The notes beneath the pieces were generated by a model. It saw nothing but the letters and a program-made list of their open reading frames with translations. It did no database searches and had not been told where the DNA came from. A stretch of DNA of 38,756 nt, taken from Caulobacteraceae bacterium (GTDB lineage Bacteria; Pseudomonadota; Alphaproteobacteria; Caulobacterales; Caulobacteraceae). Numbering within the stretch: position 1 is the stretch's first letter; each line of letters begins with the position of its first letter. The DNA lies in the NCBI GenBank assembly GCA_947447115.1, contig CANFKD010000007.1, positions 1-38,756 on the forward strand, written 5' to 3'. Below, in pieces: positions 19,690-29,208 of this stretch. The position numbers and the translations under genes are program-made.

Positions 19690-21246
19690 ATGATCGGTTC
19701 AAAAACGGCAGCGAGCCTCATGGCCATCGCGGCCATGGTCAGCCTTTCCAGCTGTCAGACGCCGAGCACGACTGCGGCCTCAAGGTCCCCGCGTGTCAGC
19801 AGCAGCGAAACGGCGGCTCTGAGCCACCCCAACATCGTCATCATCCTTGCCGACGATATGGGCTGGCGCGACGTCGGCTATCACGGCAGTGAGATCAAGA
19901 CCCCGAACATCGATGCCTTAGCCGCCAAGGGCGTTATCTTGGATCGCTACTACGCACAGCCAACCTGCAGCCCCACCCGATCGGCCCTGATGACAGGTCA
20001 CGCCCCTATGCGGCTCGGCATGGTGCAGCCCCTGTCCAAGATCGCACCAACCGGACTACCCTTGAGCGAAAAGCTGCTCCCACAATATCTCAAAGAGGCG
20101 AACTACCAGACCGTCATGACCGGTAAGTGGCACCTGGGAGGCCGTCAGCGCGCCTACCTGCCCAACGAACGCGGATTTGATCAGTTCTACGGTTATCTGA
20201 ACGGTGGCATTGGCTATTGGGACCACGTCCACGGCGGCGGGCTTGACTGGCAGCGTAATGGCAAGACCCTGCGCGAAGAGGGCTATTCCACCGATCTGTT
20301 GGCCGATCAGGCCATCAAGCTGGTTCGCGGCCGCGACAAGAGCCGCCCCCTGATGCTCTATGCCGCCTTTGGCGCGCCGCACCTGCCGAACGAGGCTCCG
20401 GAATCAGCCATCGCGCAGTATGCGGACATCAAGAACCCACACAGACGCGTCCATGCGGCCATGGTGACAGAATTGGATTCGGCCATTGGTCGGCTCGTCG
20501 AAACGCTAAAGTCCGAAGGCATGCTCGACAATACGATCATCTGGTTTATGAGCGACAATGGCGGCCTGATCGCTTCGCCGCCGCCATCCTTTACGGTCCT
20601 CGGACAGCAGATCGCCAAGATGGAGGCTGCGGCCGGAACCAAATTAACGCCCCGCTTCATGGAGTTCCTGCGGGTCAATAATACTGAAGGCGGATCTGAC
20701 AATATGCCGCTCAAAGGCGCCAAGGCGACGGTCTATGAAGGCGCCGCGCGGGTGCCCTCCTTCGTCTATTGGCAAGGCAAGCTTTCCCCGAAGACGTCGG
20801 CCCAGATGATCACCGCGCAAGATGTTTTGCCGACCTTGCTGCAAGGCGCCGGGCTAAAGGTTCCGACGCGGTTGGATGGGCGGAGCCTGTGGCCCGCCCT
20901 CACCAAGGCCAAAGCCCTGCCCGTATCGGACTATGTCATCCAGGCCACTAAGGGTCTGGGTCAAGACGAGGCCTATTATCGCTATCCGTGGAAACTGGTT
21001 CGCATCGATGGTGCCCCTGAGGCGCTCTATAATGTTGAGCAGGACCCCAGCGAAAAAACCGACCTCGCCCAAAGCCGCCCTGAACTGGTCAAGACGCTTT
21101 CTGCCGCCCTCACCGCCTTTCCTCGCGGACCGAGTGTGCAGGTGTCGATGAAGGACGCGATCCTCGATCCGGACTTCTTCGGTGGAAAGGAAGATCGCGC
21201 GCCTTGGGCAGATACGGTGCTGGGACCGCCGCCGTCAGAGGATTGA
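19690..21246 (+). CDS. Type I sulfatase (arylsulfatase family), predicted lipoprotein
   Basis: NIVIILADDMGWRDVGYHGSEIKTPNIDALAAKGV; CSPTRSALMTGH formylglycine motif; TGKWHLGG; lipobox-like LSSC near the N-terminus. Confidence 0.94.
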   Translation: MIGSKTAASLMAIAAMVSLSSCQTPSTTAASRSPRVSSSETAALSHPNIVIILADDMGWRDVGYHGSEIKTPNIDALAAKGVILDRYYAQPTCSPTRSALMTGHAPMRLGMVQPLSKIAPTGLPLSEKLLPQYLKEANYQTVMTGKWHLGGRQRAYLPNERGFDQFYGYLNGGIGYWDHVHGGGLDWQRNGKTLREEGYSTDLLADQAIKLVRGRDKSRPLMLYAAFGAPHLPNEAPESAIAQYADIKNPHRRVHAAMVTELDSAIGRLVETLKSEGMLDNTIIWFMSDNGGLIASPPPSFTVLGQQIAKMEAAAGTKLTPRFMEFLRVNNTEGGSDNMPLKGAKATVYEGAARVPSFVYWQGKLSPKTSAQMITAQDVLPTLLQGAGLKVPTRLDGRSLWPALTKAKALPVSDYVIQATKGLGQDEAYYRYPWKLVRIDGAPEALYNVEQDPSEKTDLAQSRPELVKTLSAALTAFPRGPSVQVSMKDAILDPDFFGGKEDRAPWADTVLGPPPSED

Positions 21247-21330
21247 GGCCAGCCATAACCTCGAAGGTTATTGCCTAGTCCCATTGCCTCGCCCTACGCT
21301 GCGAGTCGAACAAGGGTGGAGGATGAGACA

Positions 21331-21669
21331 ATGTTGGCTTTTCGCGTGATGCTCGGTCTGATCCTGATCATCCTGTCGGCCTATACTGGTAAGGTCCTCA
21401 GCACCGACGGCCTCACCCTGATCCAAGTCTTTTTCGGGGACATGGCCAAGTTACATTGGCCCGGGCAATTCAACCTCGACTTCATGTTCATGCTAAGCCT
21501 TTCGGCGGTGTGGGTCGCATGGCGCAACCGGTTCACGCCAAAGGGTCTTGGATTGGCGGTCTTAGCCTTTTTCTTCGGCTCCGCTTTCCTCGGGGTTTAT
21601 CTCTTGGTTTTGAGTTTCCAACCCGGCGCAACGGGAAAATCCATTTTGATTGGTACGGATCGAGAATAG
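21331..21669 (+). CDS. Small integral membrane protein of unknown function
   Basis: ATG 21331 after GGTGGAGGATGAGACA; three hydrophobic segments. Confidence 0.65.
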   Translation: MLAFRVMLGLILIILSAYTGKVLSTDGLTLIQVFFGDMAKLHWPGQFNLDFMFMLSLSAVWVAWRNRFTPKGLGLAVLAFFFGSAFLGVYLLVLSFQPGATGKSILIGTDRE

Positions 21670-21805
21670 TGACCATCTACCCTTGATGGCCAAACTCAAT
21701 TCCGGATTGAGGATTTATATAATCAATTCCGTATTTTAGAGCTTTAATATTGACAACTATGGTTTGCCGCGATTTGGATGATCTCAACAGAGGCGCATTC
21801 AGATC

Positions 21806-23719
21806 ATGAACCTATCCACCAATTCCAATATAGTCCTAACGCCTAAGGCGTTGCGCGATGGCCAAAATCGCCTGAGGGCCAGCTTAGAAACCCTTAAGGG
21901 TCGCCTCATCAGTCCAGAGGCGCTGCTTCAAGGGCAGCAGAGGGTGCTAGAGTTGGTTGCCCGTAATGCTTCGCTCAAGGAAACGCTTTCTGAAATCGCG
22001 CGCCTTGCCGAAGAAGCCTTTCCGGACATGTCGGCCTCTATCCTCTATTTCGATCCCGTGGCCCAGGTTCTTCGCGCGGGTGGCTATGGTCGCCTACCCA
22101 ACTCCTTTGCCGAAATCGTTGAGGGGATGGTCCCTGGTCCCAATATGGGAAGCTGTGGAACCTGCGCCTTTACCCGTGAACCGATCATCAGCGTGGATGT
22201 GTTCGAGGACCCGCTGTGGATCGATTTTGTCGGGCTGTGCAAGGAATATGGCATTCGCTCAGCCTGGTCGACGCCCCTTATTGATGAACGCAATGGGTCC
22301 TTGCTCGGGGTTTTCGGCATGTACTATCCGACCACCTGGTCGGCTGAGCGGGCGATCGATATCTCCTTTGCGCAGGATTTTCACCAGCTCGCGACCATCG
22401 CCACCGAGCGTCATCGCGATGAGGAACGGTCTCGCTTTTTGGCCACCCACGATGCCCACACAGGCCTCGGCAACCGCAACCTTCTGCTCGAGCAGGGCGA
22501 AATGCTGGTCAACCGCGCCGTCTCAACAGGCTCGCCTCTAACCTTAGCCTTTATCGACCTTGATCGCTTCAAGCCGGTGCGGCAGCAGTTTGGTCACGCT
22601 CAAAGCGACCTAATCTTGGCTCAAATTGCCTCGCGAATGACCGAGAGATTGACCTGTGCTGACATGCTGGTTCGGTTCAATGGCGACGAATTTGTGGCGA
22701 TTCTGCCCTTGGGGATGGATGAGGCACGCGCATTGATTGGCGAACTGTCACGCGATATGGCCGTCGGCTTTGAAATGGCCGAGCTCAATCTGCAAATCAC
22801 GTTCTCATGTGGTCTAGCGACCTACGACAATGATAATAGTGATCTGGAAACGATCATCGTCATGGCTGACGAGGCAGCACGCGTTGCCAAGCAACTGGGC
22901 GGCGATACGATCGTTATTGCGGACCAAACCCTCGCTGCCCGCGCCAAGAGCCGACGCAGCATCCGCAAGATGCTCGAAGTGGCACTCGAGACCGACGCCA
23001 TTCAGCCCTTCTATCAGCCGATCATGAACCTGACGACGGGACGCGCTAAGGGCTTTGAGGCCCTGATGCGGATCACCGATGAGAAGCTCAAAACGGTGCC
23101 GATTCAAGATCTTATCGCTGTCGCGGAAGAGACCGGCCAGATCCACCGCATCGGTTTGAAGATGTTTGAAGCGGCCTGTAAGGCAGTGGCGGATCCCAGC
23201 GACCCGCTCAAGGGGCTTTCGGTCAACGTCAATATTTCCGTCGCGCAACTCTTAAAGGTCGGTACCACGGAACAGATTTTGGATAGTCTCGCCCGGTTTG
23301 GTGCTGATCCGGCCCGCCTTTGCCTCGAACTCACTGAAAGCCAGTGGCTGGACGGGGATGGTGCCGGTCGTCGCGCGCTCATGGAACTGAATGACGCGGG
23401 CCTCAAACTCGCTCTTGATGACTTTGGGACCGGCTATGCCTCGCTGAACTATCTGCGCTCCCTGCCCTTCGACATCATCAAGGTCGATCAGAGCTTCGTG
23501 AAACTGATTGGACAGGATCGCCAGGCCGACGCCCTGTGCGAAACGGTTCTGGCGCTCGGCAAGGCCTGCGGGTTGGGTGTGGTCGCCGAAGGGGTCGAAT
23601 CCGCTGAACAGCTCAAGGCCCTCACCGACATGGGCTTCGAGCTTGGACAAGGTTATCTCTGGGCCAAGGCCATGCCTGTCGATGTCGCATCTAAATGGCT
23701 CACCGACAGCTTCGACTAG
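21806..23719 (+). CDS. GAF-GGDEF(degenerate)-EAL protein, probable c-di-GMP phosphodiesterase
   Basis: GGDEF site reads RFNGDEFVA (non-canonical first Gly). EAL motifs intact: FEALMRI, NVNISVAQ, LELTES, LALDDFGTGYASLNYLRSLPFDIIKVDQSFV, VVAEGVES, GQGYLW. Confidence 0.93.
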   Translation: MNLSTNSNIVLTPKALRDGQNRLRASLETLKGRLISPEALLQGQQRVLELVARNASLKETLSEIARLAEEAFPDMSASILYFDPVAQVLRAGGYGRLPNSFAEIVEGMVPGPNMGSCGTCAFTREPIISVDVFEDPLWIDFVGLCKEYGIRSAWSTPLIDERNGSLLGVFGMYYPTTWSAERAIDISFAQDFHQLATIATERHRDEERSRFLATHDAHTGLGNRNLLLEQGEMLVNRAVSTGSPLTLAFIDLDRFKPVRQQFGHAQSDLILAQIASRMTERLTCADMLVRFNGDEFVAILPLGMDEARALIGELSRDMAVGFEMAELNLQITFSCGLATYDNDNSDLETIIVMADEAARVAKQLGGDTIVIADQTLAARAKSRRSIRKMLEVALETDAIQPFYQPIMNLTTGRAKGFEALMRITDEKLKTVPIQDLIAVAEETGQIHRIGLKMFEAACKAVADPSDPLKGLSVNVNISVAQLLKVGTTEQILDSLARFGADPARLCLELTESQWLDGDGAGRRALMELNDAGLKLALDDFGTGYASLNYLRSLPFDIIKVDQSFVKLIGQDRQADALCETVLALGKACGLGVVAEGVESAEQLKALTDMGFELGQGYLWAKAMPVDVASKWLTDSFD

Positions 23720-23743
23720 GCTGAAAAAAGGCGCCTCTCGCGA

Positions 23744-24631
23744 TTAATTTTCCTCAGACTGATTAAGAACAGTCTGGGGTATACCGCTGATTTCGATGCG
23801 ATATTTCTTCCGAAGATTGGCCAAGAAGGTTGCGTTTCGGGCCTTGCGCGCCTGCTCTTGATAGGCCGCTAAGACATCGGATCGCACCTCATCGAGCGTC
23901 GGTGTCTTGGCGCTGATCCGGGAATCCACCTTGATCAGGTGATAGCCATAGGCCGACGCGATAGGACCTGACCATTGGTTCAGTGGCGCTGACAGCAAAG
24001 CACCGGCGAAATCTTGCCCATAGTCCTTGTTGATATCGATCAAGTTCGCATCGCTATAGCTTAGGGGCAGGAGAAATGGCTCACCAAGCGCCTCGCCCTG
24101 CGGTGAAGCAACCTTGCCAAGTGCCAGCTTGGCTCGGGCAAGGGCCTGTTCCTTGCCACGGTCTGAATTGAAAAACTGGTGGCGGAAGGTGACACGGGGC
24201 GGCGCTTGATAGTCAGACTTGGTCTTTTCAAAGAAGGCCTTGAGGGCCGCCTCGTCCGGCTCAGGCAAGCTGGCCGTATCCTCGCTGGCGAAGGTCATTT
24301 TTTGGGCCAAACGCCGACGGACGATCATGTCATCCTTGTCGAGACCGAGGCGAAGGGCTTCCCGGGCTAGGACCTCTTCGTCCACCCGCTCATGGATGAT
24401 GCCTTGGAGCTCCTCATTGGTCGGGTCGCGCTGCATCTGGGTCGACCAGTAACCAGCCAACTGGCCAAGCTCCTGCGCGTCAATCCGGACAACAGGCCGC
24501 TGTAGCGACCGGGCCACCAGAACGCCGACAAAAAGCAGCGCGCCAATCAGCAGGAAATGCACGAGCGGTTCACGCCCAGCGCGCACGATGACCGCACGAA
24601 CTGGGCTCCGTTTAGACAATGACTCGGTCAC
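23744..24631 (-). CDS. Membrane-anchored parvulin-like peptidyl-prolyl cis-trans isomerase
   Basis: N-terminal TM (HFLLIGALLFVGVLVARSL); SurA/PpiD-like segment ending LNQWSGPIASAYGYHLIKVDSR; GTG start. Confidence 0.82.
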   Translation of the reverse strand: MTESLSKRSPVRAVIVRAGREPLVHFLLIGALLFVGVLVARSLQRPVVRIDAQELGQLAGYWSTQMQRDPTNEELQGIIHERVDEEVLAREALRLGLDKDDMIVRRRLAQKMTFASEDTASLPEPDEAALKAFFEKTKSDYQAPPRVTFRHQFFNSDRGKEQALARAKLALGKVASPQGEALGEPFLLPLSYSDANLIDINKDYGQDFAGALLSAPLNQWSGPIASAYGYHLIKVDSRISAKTPTLDEVRSDVLAAYQEQARKARNATFLANLRKKYRIEISGIPQTVLNQSEEN

Positions 24632-24646
24632 ACTGGCCTTTGGGGT

Positions 24647-26587
24647 CTAGAGACTGGGCGCATACCAGATAGGAGATGACCAGACACGCTCCTGAATGGT
24701 CGGGAGGAGTGTCGGATTGGGCGGGGTGCCATTACGGATAGCATCCCATGTGGACCAACGGCAGGACGGATTTTCCAGCACCCGAGCATAGTAGAAGGCC
24801 CGCTGATTCGGCTTGAAGGTCGGGTCGCGCCAAAGGGTCCGGATCTCAGCATCGCCCTTGAACTTGGTGGGCTCACAATTGCTCAGATCCACCTTCGCAC
24901 CATTGTCCGGGCAACGGCCCGTCGCCGGATCGATTGCGAGATGGTCCGAACAGGCGACGTCGAACACGGCTTCTTTTGCGACACCGTTCTCAACCCATCC
25001 CTTGACGATCTGGGCGCGCTGGAGGTAGCCCGAATTGGGGTCACGCATGGCCCAAAGGATGAACTGCGGGGCCTTGCCCTTGGATGGCATCAGATCGCCG
25101 CCCATCGGCACGCCGCTGCGATAGGCAACCGTGACCAGATCAGAGCGCTTCAAGATGTTCTGGGGATAGTCATAGGCGGCAAAGAACCGAACCCGCATTC
25201 TGGGGCCAGACGTTGCGAAGGTTTCTTTACGGCGCATAGCCGAATAGATCGCATCGCGGCTATTTTCTTCCGCCCAGACGCCAGCTATGCCCGAAGCCCC
25301 CCAAGACTGGAAGCGGCCCAGATTGCCGTTCGGATCAGCGGTTGGAATATCCCAGGTCTTTCGGCCCTCCGCAGGAATAGAGCCTCGCTGTTCGGGCTTG
25401 CCGTCTGTGCGGCCGACCTTGCTGAAATAGTTGCGATCTTCCACCGAGCCCGGGGCGGCATTGTGCGTATCACTGGAGCCAATGAAACCGAACTTGAAGG
25501 GGTTGAAGCCTTTGGTGTCCTGCATGAGGATACCGGACTTCAGAGCATCACGAACATAGCCACCCGAGAACTTGGTGATCGCCTTGGCGCGGCCAATATA
25601 GCTTTCCATAATCTCGAAGTTTGCCCACTCATCATTCGGTGACAATGAGGGGTGAGTTTCGGAGGTCCCCTTGATCTGAGTGATCTCGGCGATGGGCTCG
25701 TTGCGCATGCGAAGGTCAGAATAGGCCTTATCCATCGCACGCCCATCGCGGCGCGTTTGCTCGAACATTAAGCCGTCGCTGCCGTTCATATTGTGCGGGA
25801 TAGCCAAGACCTCAATCCCTGCCTTGCGCCAGTTATCCATCTGGTGCCAGAGATTTTCAGGATCCTGGGACTGCACCGCTGAATAGGGTAGCTCTGGCAC
25901 CTTGGCGCTCTTGAAAATGACGTTGCGGTGCAGATTGCGACCGTCGGGCGCGGAGGTAAACTCATAACCAACGAAGGTGGTGAAATGGCCGGGGTCGTTG
26001 TTTCGTTCCGCGGCGTCCTGGATCTCTTTCCAAGCCTTAGAGGCGATGCGCTTATCGCCAAACTCTTTTGGCAGGCTGTTGGTGCCCATGGCATCAATGA
26101 CCCGCGTAAAGGCCGCACCAATCTTCACCGGATCGGTACTGAACAGACCCTCAACGATTGGGAGCCTATTCAAGGGGCTGTTCTTGTCCGCAGCCTCTTG
26201 CAGCGCACCGATATATTCGGAGTGATCCGTTACCGCCACGAAATCCAAAGGGCCACCGGAGAGGCGAATATTGAACCCGCTCGAGTGCCCAATCGTCTCT
26301 CCCTTCGCAAAGCGATAGGCGTCATCGGGTGAAGCGCGGACGTTGAAGATGTAGGCGTCGAAGGACAGTTTGGTGTGGACGTGTAGGTCACCAAAATAGG
26401 CGTTACGCTCTGTGTTATAGCCCGGCAGATGTGCCGAAGCCGCCGCCTTCTTGGCCACGACCGGGGCCTTTGCTGCGACCGACCCGGTTACGGCCGAACC
26501 CGACCCTGCTGTTGAACCCGGGAAAGCCGCCAAAACCACAGCCATTGCTGTAAGGCTTCCTGCTGTTGTACGCCATCTGTTGCCCAT
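24647..26587 (-). CDS. DUF3604 family protein, PHP-like metal-dependent hydrolase
   Basis: NAYFGDLHVHTKLSFDAYIF, LDFVAVTDHSEYIGAL, GFIGSSDTHNAAPGS, IPHNMNGSDG; signal peptide. Confidence 0.9.
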   Translation of the reverse strand: MGNRWRTTAGSLTAMAVVLAAFPGSTAGSGSAVTGSVAAKAPVVAKKAAASAHLPGYNTERNAYFGDLHVHTKLSFDAYIFNVRASPDDAYRFAKGETIGHSSGFNIRLSGGPLDFVAVTDHSEYIGALQEAADKNSPLNRLPIVEGLFSTDPVKIGAAFTRVIDAMGTNSLPKEFGDKRIASKAWKEIQDAAERNNDPGHFTTFVGYEFTSAPDGRNLHRNVIFKSAKVPELPYSAVQSQDPENLWHQMDNWRKAGIEVLAIPHNMNGSDGLMFEQTRRDGRAMDKAYSDLRMRNEPIAEITQIKGTSETHPSLSPNDEWANFEIMESYIGRAKAITKFSGGYVRDALKSGILMQDTKGFNPFKFGFIGSSDTHNAAPGSVEDRNYFSKVGRTDGKPEQRGSIPAEGRKTWDIPTADPNGNLGRFQSWGASGIAGVWAEENSRDAIYSAMRRKETFATSGPRMRVRFFAAYDYPQNILKRSDLVTVAYRSGVPMGGDLMPSKGKAPQFILWAMRDPNSGYLQRAQIVKGWVENGVAKEAVFDVACSDHLAIDPATGRCPDNGAKVDLSNCEPTKFKGDAEIRTLWRDPTFKPNQRAFYYARVLENPSCRWSTWDAIRNGTPPNPTLLPTIQERVWSSPIWYAPSL

Positions 26588-26701
26588 GGTCTCGTCCCTA
26601 ACAATCCTTGCCCATCAGGTCTGTGCCTGAACTCTAGAGGAAACATTGCCCTGCCGTTCGGTCGCTGTCAAAGTCGCCGTACAAACAAAGGTGCATTCAT
26701 C

Positions 26702-27772
26702 TTGGCTATTTCGAAGTTTTTTTCACGGCTCACTCCGCAATTTTCTGGCAACACCATCATGAGTGGCCTAGCCGCGATGATGAGCTTTGTCCTAACGATG
26801 ACTTTGGCCAATGCCAGTCTCGCCCATGAGATAAGGCCCGCAGCCCTACAGATCAGCGAATCCACGCCCGGAACCTATGAGGCCGTGTGGAAACAGCCTG
26901 CCGTAGGCGATATGGCCATCCGCCTCGCCCCTCACCTTTCAAGCGGCAGTTTGGACAAGGAGCCCACGACGCAGTCCCTCGAGCCCGGCAAGATCATCAA
27001 GCGTTGGTCGGTCAAGGGCGGTGCTTCTTTGGATCAACAGACCCTCACCGTCGAAGGGCTCCCAGAATCGGTTACGGACGTTCTGGTCAGTGTGACCTCA
27101 CCAAGCGGCAAGACCATCACCGCCGTCCTGCGCCCCTCTGCGCCATCTATGGTTCTCGGCTTGAGCGGCCCCAAGGGACTTTCGACCCCGGCCTATCTGC
27201 GATTGGGGTTTGAGCACATCCTAACTGGATTTGATCACCTTCTGTTTGTCCTCGGCCTGCTGTTACTGGTCGGAACCAACTGGAAGATCGTCAAGACCGT
27301 GTCAGCCTTTACCGTCGCCCACAGCATCACCTTGGCGCTGGCCGCCTTGGGTCTGGTTCAGGTGCCAAGCGCCCTGATCGAGGCCCTAATCGCCCTCAGC
27401 ATCGTCTTCGTCGCCTACGAACTAATCCCCAGACGCGACGGCACGAGCACCCTCACCCGTCAAAAGCCTTGGCTCGTAGCGTTCGTTTTCGGCCTATTCC
27501 ACGGCCTTGCCTTTGCCGGAACCCTTAGCTCTGTCGGCCTGCCAGCAGGCGGTACGGTTCCAGCCCTGCTGCTATTCAATGTCGGGGTTGAAATCGGGCA
27601 ATTGGCCTTTATCGCCGTTGCCATCGGCGTCATCGTCGGCCTGCGCCGTGTGAGCCGCCATCTTCCCGCCAGCTATGGGGCGGTTTCGACCTATGCACCG
27701 GCCTATGTGATTGGAGGATTGGCCAGTTTCTGGCTGATCGAGCGGACCATCGCCGCTGTTCTGGTCCCTTAG
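26702..27772 (+). CDS. HupE/UreJ family membrane protein
   Basis: GFEHILTGFDHLLFVLGLLLLVG...VSAFTVAHSITLALAALGLVQVPS...FGLFHGLAFAGTLSSVGLP; start uncertain (TTG 26702 or ATG 26759). Confidence 0.85.
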   Translation: MAISKFFSRLTPQFSGNTIMSGLAAMMSFVLTMTLANASLAHEIRPAALQISESTPGTYEAVWKQPAVGDMAIRLAPHLSSGSLDKEPTTQSLEPGKIIKRWSVKGGASLDQQTLTVEGLPESVTDVLVSVTSPSGKTITAVLRPSAPSMVLGLSGPKGLSTPAYLRLGFEHILTGFDHLLFVLGLLLLVGTNWKIVKTVSAFTVAHSITLALAALGLVQVPSALIEALIALSIVFVAYELIPRRDGTSTLTRQKPWLVAFVFGLFHGLAFAGTLSSVGLPAGGTVPALLLFNVGVEIGQLAFIAVAIGVIVGLRRVSRHLPASYGAVSTYAPAYVIGGLASFWLIERTIAAVLVP

Positions 27773-27781
27773 GACCGATCA

Positions 27782-27810
27782 CCCAGACGGCTGGAAGCCA
27801 GCCGTCTGGG
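27782..27810. terminator. Perfect 13-bp inverted repeat between convergent genes; likely bidirectional terminator
   Basis: CCCAGACGGCTGG-aag-CCAGCCGTCTGGG; no long U-tract. Confidence 0.6.
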
Positions 27811-27829
27811 GTCGTAAGGTCAGTCTATC

Positions 27830-28999
27830 TTAGAAGATTTCGAACAGACCGGCGCCGCCTTGGCCGCCACCGATACACATGGTCACAACGCCCCACTTGG
27901 CACCGCGACGACGACCTTCTTGCAGCAGGTGACCGGTGCAGCGTGCGCCCGTCATACCGAAGGGGTGACCAATCGAGATCGAACCGCCATTGACGTTGTA
28001 CTTGGCAGGATCGATGCCGAGCTTGTCGCGGCTATAGAGGCACTGCGAGGCGAAGGCTTCGTTCAGTTCCCACAGGTCGATATCGTCGACCGTCAGGCCC
28101 TGACGCTTCAGCAGCTTTGGCACGGCGAACACGGGACCAATACCCATCTCGTCAGGCTCGCAACCGGCAGCGGCCCACGACACGAAACGGCCCAAAGGCT
28201 CAAGACCGCGACGCTCGGCTTCCTTGGCTTCCATCAGCACGACGGCAGCGGCACCATCGGACAGCTGCGAGGCGTTACCCGCGGTGATGAACTTGCCTTC
28301 GCCCATGACGGGCTTCAGCGAAGCGAGGCCTTCGAGCGTGGTTTCAGGACGATTGCATTCGTCACGATCGACCACATAGTCCACCAAGCTCTCTTCCTTG
28401 GTTTCCTTATTGACGACCTTCATCTTGGTCGCCATCGGCACGATTTCGTCAGCGAACAGGTTGGCCTTCTGGGCAGCGGCCATGCGCCGCTGAGATTCCA
28501 ACGAATATTCGTCCTGATATTCACGGCTCAGGCCGTAACGCTGAGCGACGATGTCGGCTGTGTCGATCATGGCCATGAAGATCGCAGGCGCGATTTTCGC
28601 CAGTTCAGGATCGATAGACTCGCGCGGCATGCCGCCGCCTTGGATCGAGATGCTCTCGACGCCGCCCGCGACGACGCAATCGGCATTGTCACCCCGGATG
28701 TGGTTGGCAGCCATAGCGATCGACTGAAGGCCCGACGAACAGAAACGGTTGATCGAGACGCCGCCCGTGGTCTTGGGCATGCCTGCCAGCAGAGCGGCCA
28801 GACGTGCGATGTTTGGGGCTGCGTGGGCATTGTTGCCCAGATAGCAGTCTTCGACGAAGTCCGCCTCAACGCCCGAGCGCGCCACAGCGTGCTTGATCGC
28901 ATGGGCCGCCATCGACATGGGGGCAGTCACATTGAACCCGCCTCGGCCAGCCTTGGCCAGGCCCGTCCGGGCATAAGAAACGATAACGGCGTCGCGCAT
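27830..28999 (-). CDS. Acetyl-CoA C-acyltransferase (thiolase)
   Basis: MRDAVIVSYARTGLAKAGRGG (ATG at 28999); SINRFCSSGLQSIAMAANHI; NVNGGSISIGHPFGMTGARCTGHLL; VTMCIGGGQGGAGLFE. The listed upstream extension to 29182 is not protein-like. Confidence 0.95.
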   Translation of the reverse strand: MRDAVIVSYARTGLAKAGRGGFNVTAPMSMAAHAIKHAVARSGVEADFVEDCYLGNNAHAAPNIARLAALLAGMPKTTGGVSINRFCSSGLQSIAMAANHIRGDNADCVVAGGVESISIQGGGMPRESIDPELAKIAPAIFMAMIDTADIVAQRYGLSREYQDEYSLESQRRMAAAQKANLFADEIVPMATKMKVVNKETKEESLVDYVVDRDECNRPETTLEGLASLKPVMGEGKFITAGNASQLSDGAAAVVLMEAKEAERRGLEPLGRFVSWAAAGCEPDEMGIGPVFAVPKLLKRQGLTVDDIDLWELNEAFASQCLYSRDKLGIDPAKYNVNGGSISIGHPFGMTGARCTGHLLQEGRRRGAKWGVVTMCIGGGQGGAGLFEIF

Positions 29000-29208
29000 A
29001 GAACTCTCCTGAGGTTTTTCCCTAGGCGGCCAAACTATGACGGCTGTCCCAAAGATTGAAGCGGTAATCGCCGTTAGCCTGCAATCAATTCGACGCAAAT
29101 TAGATTTCGAGGGGCAACCGTGACCATTTTGGTCACATTGAACGGGTCTGAAGGGGTCAATCCACCCTGCCCTGTCAATCATCCGCCAATCGCACTAGGT
29201 TATGCTCA

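Noticed and set aside
24941-25642. 233-aa plus-strand ORF
   Set aside because: Antisense to the DUF3604 gene.
27860-29059. 399-aa plus-strand ORF
   Set aside because: Exactly antisense to the well-supported thiolase; composition is His/Arg/Asp-rich shadow-frame type with no recognisable domain.
27830-29182. N-terminal extension of the thiolase ORF to 29182
   Set aside because: Thiolase starts at MRDAVIVSYARTG (28999); the extra 61 residues are not thiolase-like.
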